Shown: one piece after another, positions 22,201 through 34,200 of the stretch | Position numbering within the stretch: position 1 is the stretch's first letter | How the letters are laid out: the number at the start of each line of letters is the position of its first letter | DNA from: Bedellia somnulentella | Taxonomy: Eukaryota; Arthropoda; Insecta; Lepidoptera; Bedelliidae | Direction of reading: 5' to 3' | Assembly: GCA_963576735.1 (NCBI GenBank) | Contig: OY755184.1 | Location: forward strand, 7,812,001 to 7,876,000 | DNA: 64,000 nt | Translations under genes and position numbers: made by a program | Notes under the pieces: model-generated | Database searches by the model: none | Told to the model about the DNA's origin: nothing | Seen by the model: the letters and a program-made list of their open reading frames with translations, nothing else

Positions 22201-25200
22201 TCCGAAACACAGCGACACGCTACCATATACTCGGTTAGTTAGATTGGGAACGGTAGTGGGTTTTCCCATAGCATTAACCCAATCAGTTATATTTAAATCT
22301 ATTATAGTTTAACGGGGATTGCTTCTGAACTCGACGAGAGTAAGACCCCAATATGGTTTTGGAGATCAGGTCATAAGAAAGATAGCTTTAGAACACTGCT
22401 CTCATCGTGTGTACATTACTGGGGCTTGTAATATTATAAAGTTAAAAAAAATCCGTGTGCCTTTAATTTTGAAACTGTATTTGATGATGAATTTACCCAG
22501 CCCCATACACAATCATATTATGACGATTATTTCTCGCTCATCTTGCGAATAGTTTTAAACAAATACTGAGTTGGTTACATCATATACACATGCTCACGAT
22601 TGCTTTGATTGAGATAGGTTTAGATTAGATAAGAACAGTTTTAGTCTTATCATTTACACAATACCCAATAGTATCATACATATATTCACTGCCTTTTATT
22701 TAATATTGCACTTTAATGACTGGATATAAATAAATTATGAGCATTACATAGCAGTCTCCTTGCAGCTAATTAATATTAATTAAAAACAAATGCTACACGT
22801 TAACTACAATTCTCTCTTAGACCTTGGTAACCGTAGTTGGTGAGGTGAAAAGGATATTGTATTTTATTATGTAATTCAAATCGAACGAACCATTAATGCA
22901 TAAAGAAAACATACATAACATCACGCCTTGTTTACATACATAGTAACAAGATCTACCCTCATATATTTTTTCTCTTTTATACTAACTAACTGAACCGTAA
23001 GTACAATAAATCAACACCCATTTCCAAGGGCATATTGACTTCAATCGTAGAGAACTTAACTCAATAGAGCGGAAACCAATCGTAGCTCATTTCATTACAA
23101 ACACCGCCATACGAATTCTGACTTAAACTAATTATCAAAATAAATTGTCCCTACGCCCTTTTGGGTTGATTCAATGTTCTGACTTTTGTTGGCCATACAT
23201 TTGCTTTGCTTAAGTCAGTGGCAATACACTGAACTTTTTCGGATAACTTTTTCGGATAGTGACATTCTTTGTTTACGGCTATAAATCCATACAAGGGGTA
23301 GCCAGAGCTAAGGAATTAGAAATTCTTAGCCACTTTTGGAAAAGTTGAGTGGGGAAAAGACGGTAAAATAAAGGTTGTTTCTTCTCTATTTAGTAAAGTT
23401 CTCTATGTCATCAGTACAGGTACATATATACAAGTACAGTATAGTAACTTACGTTACCAAGGCCACATAAGCCTATGAGCACAAGTAAATATATACCAGT
23501 ACAGTAAATCAACTTCCGTTTCCTAGGACACATAAGCCTAAGAGAACAGGTAAATATACATGAGTACAGTAAATGAACTTACGTTTCCAAGGACACGTCG
23601 ACTCCCTCCTGCATTTGCAGTCCGCGGTAAATGTACTGCGGGCCCCACCACGCGAGCGCGCCCGTCACGAACGCCACGCACGTGAACGCGAGCGTCGATA
23701 GCATGAACGACGGACTGGGAAAGAGTGTGAGTGAGTTTTAAATGGTATGGTAACATCACGTTACATTGTCACCTGGTGTTCAGAGTGCCACGTTTTGCAT
23801 GGACAGTGTACTCACGTTATAGGGGCCTATCGCCGTTTTGTACGAATACAATGTCACAATGACAAAGTACAACACTTAGCCATGTGGGTTCCCACACGAT
23901 TTTTACCCTCACCGTTCAAAAACCATGATAAATTAACCACACGTCATATGACTTTAGAAAAGACAAATTGGTGTTGGCCCGACCCGGGATTTGAACCCTC
24001 GTCGTCTGCACGGTGCACATTAAGCCGTGTTCTACCTACTGAGCTATCACCGTTGCTTCTTAAATAAAAAAAATATAATAACTACTACAGTTCGCGAGTC
24101 GATCAATGTAATGATTTTGCTGGCGAAGTTTGAATATACCAACAAGATTAGATACACATTAAAAATTTTGCTTTTTAAACCCAAAACCCAATTTACTTTT
24201 AAAAGCAACAGACAACCAAAACTTACTTCTTCATAATACTAATAACATCTTCCTTGTAAGACGTAGGTTTGATATGACAATCCTCGGCCTGCCCCCGCTC
24301 GGGGTCGTCCAGGAGCCAACATATCATCACGACGGCCACCACTCCCAGGAATGGGGTCACTCGGAGACCCCAACGCCAATCGCCGGCTAGAGATGCCGCA
24401 AAAGAACCCACTATGTAGCCTAAACCGCTGTAAAAATAAACTTATTTGTAGAAAAAATCGAGTATGAAAGAAGTTCATTTACGGGGAATATTACAATTGG
24501 AAAAGTGATAATTGGCTGTGAGAGAATGAAATTCGATGGTTTCAGTTTTGTTTTTTTTTATTAAGTATGCATTGGGATTCGCAACAAACAAACGGGGAAG
24601 CAACTAAATCACATGGAAAAATACCTACGCAACTATGCCTAAAAATATTTATGGGATGAAAGTAAAGGCCAGACATGTATTTAACTTATATTAAGAGAAT
24701 ATAGAGAAAGAGTATCTCACACATTCGTATCGAGTACATCGCCTTTTCAATCTAAATCTCCTTCAGATGTGTTCTTTTTTTAACTTATCTTAAGCAGACT
24801 ATATTGTTGAAAACAGGACAGTGACTGACATTGATAACTCGAGGTCAGACCATTTCTTGATACGGATTTGTTTTCAAACACATCGTTAAAGTGCTAATAG
24901 ACGATCGAACATGTACGGCGCGCACCACGAACTGTGCGGTGCGCTCTAGCCTACAGACGATCGAACATGTACGGCGCGCACCATCGCACAGTGCACCGCA
25001 AGCGCTTCGAACCAGCGCGCACCAATATTAATAATAATTATGTGCGGCGAACCACGCTACACACGTTCGTTTTTGGTACGGCCCGTACCACGAACACTGG
25101 TGCGCGCCGTACATGTTCGATCGTCTGTTAGCACTCTTAGTCAACAAATAAAAGCAAAGATGATTAAACTACAATGTCAAGGAACTAAAGTAATTAACCT

Positions 25201-28200
25201 TTTCGTATAATTAAAGCAACGAAAGAATAACAGAACAGCTGAGTAATACACGATGTGAATGCGGAAGTTTTGGCAAACGTATCAATAAATGCTTTCAGAA
25301 TAGATAATTGACAGATCAGTGAAAGATATATATCTGTATTATAATATCTAGGATTCTTTTTCGGATCGAGCCACAAGTTTTAACTAATAAGCTAATAGAA
25401 GGTCACAAACTCGATCCCAAAATTTAAAAATATTGAAGCATTAGAATAAAGTCTGAAACATTGGTGTAACTGAAAAAGGGGCCATGTGGCTTGAACTCGT
25501 TTACGTGTCACATTATGTTTGCGAAAAGTTATGACTCTATAACTCTAAATTAACGAAACCGCAAATTAGAAAAGTAATAGTATATCAGTCACCTCCTAGT
25601 GTATACGATGCAAAGACTAAACTGCTTCAGATTTTGCTTTGCAATGAGATCGATTATCACTACCGTATAAACTTATACTATAGCAGTACTGCGTAATATC
25701 TAGTGGTAGTAGTATATAGTAGGATGGATAAAGGCAGCACAGGTTTGGTTGTTGTGGAGATCTTTGGGGGAGATTTATGTCCAGCAGTAACCGTCTACTT
25801 GCTGATAATGACTATGAAGAAGACGATAGTAGTACTATACAGCTAGAATCAATGAGCGCATGTTGCCCACGAACAGGTAATTTACAAAGATTTAGATAGC
25901 GGGCGCGATCGTGGAGTAGGTATCTATCTGAGCAAACGCGGCCCTGACTACTAGTATGAAACACGAGTCTAATCATAAAACAAATGTAGTCTAACCTCCC
26001 CACAGGAATGGCGAAGTAGAACACGGCGAGCATCATGGAGCGCAGGTTGCCTACGAACAGGTCGCTGATGATGGTCGGTGCAATGGTAGAGTATGACGCC
26101 TCACCTATACCCACGAGGGCACGGAACAGCATGAACACGTAGAAGTTCTGGAATATAATGGTATTACTAATAAATAAAGAATAAATAAAGGGAAGAAAAA
26201 TTTCGACACAGGCGGGAATCGAACCCGCGACCTCGGGTAAACGCCCCGGACGCTCTGCCAACTGAGCTACCGTGTCAGTTGGCTGCCAGTGCGAAATTCT
26301 TCTATCCTTTATTTCGTTTACACGTTTAAGTAGTGTTTGCGTTTCCTACCTCCGAATTTTTTACTAATTCGGAAGGCCACTTGTCTACCTTTTCAGATAG
26401 AATGCAAATGTTGAAAACGCCTAACTATCACATAATTCAAATCTTTTTGTTCATGAAAACCTCATGTGGGGATTATTACTAATAAATAAAGAATAAATAA
26501 AGGGAAGAAAAATTTCGACACAGGCGGGGATCGAACCCGCGACCTCGGGTAAACGCCCCGGACGCTCTGCCAACTGAGCTACCGTGTCAGTTGGCTGCCA
26601 GTGCGAAATTCTTCTATCCTTTATTTATCACATGAGGTTTTCATGAACAAAAAGATTTGAATTATGTGATAGTTAGGCGTTTTCAACATTTGCATTCTAT
26701 CTGAAAAGGTAGACAAGTGGCCTTCCGAATTAGTAAAAAATTCGGAGGTAGGAAACGCAAACACTACTTAAACGTGTAAACGAAATAAAGGATAGAAGAA
26801 TTTCGCACTGGCAGCCAACTGACACGGTAGCTCAGTCGGCAGAGCGTCCAGGGCGTTTACCCGAGGTCGCGGGTTCGATCCCCGCCTGTGTCGAAATTTT
26901 TCTTCCCTTTATTTATTCTTTATTTATTAGTAATAATCCCCACATGAGGTTTTCATGAACAAAAAGATTTGAATTATATAATGGTATTGTTAGTTTATAT
27001 TAGAAACACTACACACCATAGGATCAGGTAAAGCGTCAGTTTTATCATTTTCAGTTCAATTTCATTGAGCGCTGTGAAGCACCCATTAATACAACGTAAG
27101 CGTATTGTTGCTTTTTATGGATACACAAACACGAGACATAATTCTGCCATGTTTCCTCACGAGGTTTTCCTTTATGGAACTGGAATATACAACAATCGGA
27201 CTTCAGAATCAGGACCGGGCGAGCAAGTATATTTCAAAACCCTTCAAAAAGAAAACTAATTCTCAATGGCAACCCTCTTTGTACAAAAGCAACCAATATT
27301 GCAACAACTACTACTAAGCGAATCGTTTCCGTGGTCTACACCCACAAACTCAATAAACATGATATTTAGTTTTCGTAATTGTCTACTGATCCAGAATTAT
27401 ATCATCACCATATCCAGGTAACCTAGAAGATTAGGACATACACGAACTATGAAACCAGTATCCGAAACAAACCCACCTTTATAAAAGACCCAACAAACGT
27501 GGTAAAGCACCACAGCGCCACGCCAAACCCCATGATGAACCGGCGCGAGTACCGATCACCGCAGTAGCCGAAGATAGGCGCGAACACCATGTATGCGATG
27601 ATGAACACCGTTTGTATGAGCCCAGCGCCATCGTCGTTGATGCCGAAGTCTTTGCTTATGTCGGTTAGTAGACCTGCAAGATGGTTAATGTTTTAATAAG
27701 AGTTGGAGATGAACTGCTTATGACTTTTTGTTTTTTTTTTGGGACAGCCTGTATATGGATCTAAGTTTTTCGTAATAGTAGAGGTCGTCTAATGATTAAT
27801 AATTGACCATAATAAATTTTCCATTGTAATTAAAAACTGGTTTGCTTAGTGTAGTATTAAAGCTATTTGTTTTCTTCCTAAAATTTACTAATGCCTAAAT
27901 TAAATCAAAAGCAATTAAATTTATTTGTTAACACCGGGATAGTGAAAACGTTAAAAATATTGACTCAAATATAGGACCACTCACACGTAACGTGTTCGAT
28001 CTTTGTTGCAAACTACATACAGAAAGAATTTATTGCATCGATCGATTGCGTTACATAAATCATGTCTGTAAAGAGCTACATCAGCAATATTAATCACGAG
28101 ACTATCGCCAATGCATGAGAAAAGAAAACTTCGTATCTCGCAGTGTTGAAGAGCCTTATCAATCTTAAGTTGATGTATATTATCCGATAAAAAATATCGA

Positions 28201-31200
28201 AAGCAGAATTTCTTATTAAAATATCTAACAAAATTCAGGGTCTTTAAGAATGTTCATTTAGACGGATAAGAACGGGTTATTTCAAGTTCAATTTTGGTGT
28301 CATTCACCTATACAAGTGAGGTAGTGTAGTGATTATGAAGAAAGATGCTTAAATTATAATAAATAAGGCACACCCACGTAGTACAGTCATCGTAAAGAGC
28401 GTAGGACACCGCCCCGCGCCGGTAATACAATCATTATAATAACCACATGTAATCCTAATTCACGACGAAAACGGAAGTAACTGTCTGTGTGTAACTAAAT
28501 GGACAGATTATGTGTATTAAGATTGAGGATGTGTGGTAAGAAAGCTTTCTTTATTGCGTTCGGTATGCGAAGTTATTTTACTTGTATTATTTTAAATATT
28601 TTTCATACAAAACGACTAATTATGAAGTTATGATTTTTAAAGTTTTCTCTACTTTTACTATGCATGACGTTACGATGAAAATAAAACTAAATTTTGTTAT
28701 AATTATGCAAACAATTTCCAAAAAGCGTGATCCTAAATAATATCATCATGAAATATAATTAAGTAAAGCCATGATTATCATTATTTTATCGATAGACTGC
28801 TAAAACGTATGCCTTTGAAAGAGTTGAAGGTTAAACACCTTAGTATTAATTTACCGCATTTGCTGAAAATTATGTTTTAGACAATATTATCTCGGAATCA
28901 TTTTGTAATCAGTGAAAAAGAAATTCAACGTAAGGACTGGGATATATTATGTTACTCAATATGGTCATCCGTCTTCTTTTCAAAAATATCTCTTAATTAA
29001 ATAAGAAGAAGAATGAAATAAAACTTGCAGTAAAACTGAATTTACCTTCTAACGAAACTAGTCAGAATAGTCTTGAACATATTATTTTAATTTTATAATT
29101 AAAAAGAATTGATATTTAATAATAGATTATTGGCGTTGTTGGTAGCTACTCATTGCAGTAAGATAATCATTATTTTAATCCAACAGGGTAAACTAACATC
29201 ATCACACTGATTATAATTTATTGCACAAAAAACCTTAAATTAATATCGTTGATTACAAAAAGTTGCAATCGATATAATAACTGCAAAACATTTAATGAGA
29301 CATTATAATTACTTGTGTTTTACTGCGAAGGTCAAACCAACGTACTTGCATTATGCACTCGAAGTAAATTGCACAGTCAACAGTCATATTTTAGAATTAA
29401 CACGTGAGTTAGTCACGCTGGTGAAGAAACATAAATAATATCATTGTATATTCTCCTTTACCACCTATATCAGGTACAAAGTTATGGGAGGTTAATATAG
29501 CGAAAACCTTAGAAACATTGTTGGAAAATTGCACACTTAAATCATATATACAATGAGTGCATTAGATATTATTGATATTTTTTGCATTCGTGCATTAAAT
29601 CAATGACATATGGTTTACAAAAAATACCGTGTATTTGACACACATACTTGAAATTTCTGTATAACTTTTAATTAATTATCAAAGTCTGTCGTTAAATTGG
29701 AAATAGATTATTAATATTGTTTAGGTTTAATATATATATATATATATATATAATTCTATATTTAACGGAAATAATCAATGAAACTATGGTCGTATTTCGA
29801 TCCCTGGACAACCCCTTATAATCATAACATTAAATAGATGAACATACTTTATCAAACGAATAAATAGAGCTCACTAATAACTTTCTACGTAAGTGACATT
29901 TTCTTGTCCAAGTCGAACTTAATTAAGCTATGGAGCGATTATAATTGTCATTTGTCACATATTTTATATAAGTTTTAAAATGGGGGTCGACCGCTACTCT
30001 CTTACAAAAGGATGTTTCTTTATTGTTTATCTACATAAAAAACCTCAAGTCGATACAAAGTCTCTCAGGATACTAAGGGCCTATCAAGTGCTATAGGGGC
30101 TATGCGTTTGCAAGAACAACCAATAATCTACTTAGTTGATCAGAGAACAATTTACCATCTTTTGCCTTATATGCTTAAATATAACGTGATTGTCTTTTAG
30201 GAAAAATATCTGCAGCGAAATAAGCGATACGAGCCTAAAATATACATTTCATTTTCCATTATTAATTATAATCACCATGTGGGATTACCCCTCATCTATT
30301 TGAGCCGCTATGATAAATCGTCCCTTCTATCGTTTCAGCCCTACTGTTTGTCAAGCCATTATTTGTAGATGTTCCCCAACACGTTACGTATTTTTATATA
30401 TACAATTTATCTTTTACTCCTAATTTTTATTACTATTTTGTTCAGTTTATAGAAGATCAAATTTATATTAAAGATTTATTCGTGCATTCAAAGGTATCGT
30501 TTTAAATCATCACTTCGTTGTACAAACTGGGTACACAAAACTAAGAAAGAAAATCCTAACATTATGTCTCATTATATTATCTTTAAGCAAACTGACGATG
30601 ACTTCCGGCGCGCTATTATTAACGCAAAGATCTCGAATATTTTCACATATAAAAACCAACTACAAATGACGCAGTAAGGAAAATTCAAAAGAGGCTGTGC
30701 TTAAGCGAGACGGAATTAGAACCGCATAAGTGTTGGTGTGGCGTGATGTTCTTACGTCACTAATCACAGACGGGTCAAGGACCAATGATCAAGATTTACA
30801 ACTCTTTAGAATCTTACTAATATTATTTTTCTGATAGAATAATAAAATATATGATGCAGCATAGACCAGACGAAACATACGTTAGCTTTCATTATGTAGA
30901 AGCGAAATTAAAACAAATTACGAACAAAATGAATGGAACCATACGGTAGGAATTTTCTTTCTATCAAATAAATCATTCCAAACGGTCTGCACAATCGAAG
31001 TTAATCTTCACAAGACACCCATTATAAAATTCCGACAAATTGATGGCCATAATAATTTGAAAAAGGTAACTACTTTTAAAGGAATGTTACTGGTGTGTAA
31101 ATATGTTAGTAATGCAAAGAGAAAATACTTGCGTTAACAATATTAATTTCTATTTTATGTTTACCCAGTTTTAAAGAGCTTTACAGAGCAACTTCTTATA

Positions 31201-34200
31201 GCTTATGGGTTTTTCCTTTCAAATTGCAGTTTTTCGATGCAATTCACGTCATTGGTTCCCATTTGGGGTAGAGACTATATAGATTGCGTATGATCCTGGC
31301 CTGCCACTTCATTTTATTCGAGCTTCAGTTACATTAATGTATCTTTTCATACATGCATTTATATTATTCACACTTCGGACGCCGCTCCCTTTTTTTGAGC
31401 ATATTCTTTATGCGCTCTAAGTGTTTCTTCCGTGGTCATCATCTACTGACATGTAGTTTACTTTGATCCATCCTCTCTATGTACCTAAACTATCCTAACA
31501 TTCGTTCTTCTATCTATTTTACCGTACTTTAAGCTTTTTGGCCTCTCAGATTAATGTAATCTATATGGATATGTGTATATTTTGGTCACACCGTTTAACA
31601 TGAGACACGCACGAAAGAAATATTATCCGTATTAAAAGTTACGGCGTAATTAGTTTCGGTTTTCTCAAAAAATAGCTTTCAGTAATGTTAATATAAATGA
31701 TTCACTGTTTGAGTAAACATAAATCGTATTAAATACTAATGCTATTAACTTATTATGATAACTTTTAACGTAAACGGCAAGTATGAGCAAAACCAGTTAT
31801 TGAAGTTGCAGTTGGCCAATAAAATTAGCAACACCATGAGTTTGTTACTCTTTGTGCATTTTTATAAGCTAAAAATCTAAAGCTCATTTTCGAACTTACT
31901 TTTCACAGGAATTGTTTATACTATTGCAACTTCTCAGTACGCAGTAACAGCAAGCTATCGACGGTAAATATTGATGTTTATTTCTTTTAATGTTTTGTAA
32001 GTTAATATTTGAATCTTAAATTATACTTGTGAAAGATTTGTGTTGGTTCCAATAAATATTTTGTTATTGGAACGTTACTACCTTGCTGCGGTAGAAACAT
32101 AAGCTATTTAAAGAAGGCTTCAAGTGATAAGAGATAGGCAATGATCGAATAATTCATGATGTGAAAAAACTATTCGATTAATCGAACTTAGTAAACCATA
32201 AATTTAACTGAGCAAACACAATATTTCCGAGATCGAGGAAATACTTACAAAGTCCGTTAAATCACTAAAATGTCAGAGAAAGTTCTTCACTCATTCGCGT
32301 TATCTCACAATTCTCACAGAAAACCTTTCACTCGGTACTCAGTAAACAGGTACTTGTCATTAGGACCAACTTTGAATTGTTCAAATGACAAGATGATTTT
32401 CTAATAATTTCAGCATTAAGGTACAAATTCAAAATTTGATATCGCAAATAGAACAAAGACAATTATACATACATACATACAAACATACATACATACAAAC
32501 AATCGAACTGAGAACCTCCTTTTTTGAAGTCGGTTAAAAATATGTTTTATTGTGTGTATGTTTTAATATGAAAGTACAGCTCTTACTAAGCATTGTTGCT
32601 TAGTAAGAGCTGTACTTTCACAGCATTTCGGAAAAAATGTAAAGAAATAACCAAATATTTTATCATGAATCTCTTGACTCCATAATTTTATTAAAGATGT
32701 ACCCCTGTCAAATATCCACTCGTTATCATCCTGTAGAAACAAAATAAAGTTAATATTTTAATTGTTAGCGTAAACTACATCTTCAAACATTAGCAAAATT
32801 ACCAAGGTAATCGTTAAACTAAAACATATGGCAGGTAAATTATGTGTACGATAACATAACAAACTGTACTATCATTGTCACCGTGGCACATTTAATTGTA
32901 ATCTTATTGCAACATTTGGGTTAACATTTTCAATGTAATTTCATACAAGTACTCGGAACTTTACTCTATTAATATATTTGGGTCAGCGAGTACAATGGTG
33001 TATATTCATGTAGCGATGACAGGCTCGAAAATAGATTTTCTCTCACCCATCACCTTTGAAATATGAGCTGTGAGCACCTACACTCGTTTGGGAGTTCATT
33101 GCTTTGGTAAGTATAGAATTCATTAAAAACCAAATTAAGATAGATCAAAGAATGAAAAGAAAGGCTTTTAAGAGCATAGGTTAAACTATCGTCGTTTCAT
33201 ATACGTAGAAAAAAGAATCTAAAGGTTGAAAGAATTCGTCAGTTCCGTTCGATTGCATCTCATGATAACAATATTTTGAGGATGTACTCATACAAATATA
33301 GCGGCGACTCTCCGCTGTCTCTAATTACGCTTACATTCTAGTCATACAATTACTCCTTGAGTTTTCGATTTATGAATTACTTGGCCATCGCGATCGCTAT
33401 AAAGAAAGCCAAAACGAGCAAAACTAAATCTCCATACAATATTCTAGGTTTCAAATAAATGCAAGAAAGCTAGATTATGTGACCTTAGTGAATGTCAGTG
33501 TTGTTTACAGCTAGCTGAGTGGTGTGATGAGGTGGCGGGGCCAGCCGCTACGTCATCTTATCACCGCGCTGTGTCACGCCGCCGCCGCGCCGCCACTACC
33601 TCACGCCACTGCCATCCACCAATAGGAGAGCACCATTTGCCGCGCGCGCCGGCAACTTTGCGCATCGCGTTTCTGGGTTTTTGAGCCTGACGAAATAACC
33701 GATCCCTCAACCGTAACGATATTTAGTACTGTTTTACACAATCATATCCTGTCTGGGTGGTTTAACTAATCGTTCATGAATGGCATCGAACACACATCTT
33801 GATCTATTCATAGAATATAATCAAAGATTGGTTGAGCGAGCAGAGGATCACCTAATCACTGCGTTTGTCACATCTTTAATGAGATTTCCCAACACGGTGA
33901 GGGTTCAAATTGGTAGGGGATAAACCGAGTCGTCCTTCTTGGTAAAGCGAGGAAGTATTAGCGTTTCATTTCCGTTTCAATAGCTTCGAATTTCTGTCAA
34001 GCATATTACAGTCCCAGCGGGAGCTAATGGGTTTGTATTGAGAAATAAATGACTATGAACACGCCGAACAATTTAACAAACTAACAATATTTCACCAAAG
34101 CCGCATAGTATTTATGATACTAACTGTTTTTTGACTTTCTAATCATGCATTCAAGCAACGAAGGGTACTTTGTAGTAGTACGAGGGCTGCTATTTATGTA

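Larger units (their letters stand above)
26154..26988. mobile_element. Palindromic tRNA-like composite element in spinster intron 2
   Basis: An 811-bp insert (26166-26976) flanked by a 12-bp duplication, tataatggtatt (26154-26165, 26977-26988). Structure: a tRNA-containing block A, a spacer X, block A again 312 bp after the first (head-to-tail tandem), then X and A in reverse complement, then a partial X. Arms 26166-26467 and about 26631-26930 are almost identical, so the insertion is recent. X holds an inner hairpin (ccgaatt / aattcgg). The insert ends 18 bp before the exon 3 acceptor. Confidence 0.88.

Noticed and set aside
25812..26261. 149-codon open frame on - spanning exon 3
   Set aside because: Only residues from NFYVF to AIPVG are real (exon 3). 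The beginning is read through a tRNA-like repeat and the end through intron and the dead exon copy.
26205..26276. Functional tRNA genes
   Set aside because: Acceptor, D and T arms are good, but the anticodon stem does not pair in register in any copy and all three lie in a palindromic mobile element. Kept only as tRNA-like.
32569..32620. miRNA precursor
   Set aside because: A perfectly paired 24-bp stem with a 4-nt loop is too short and too perfect for a normal precursor.
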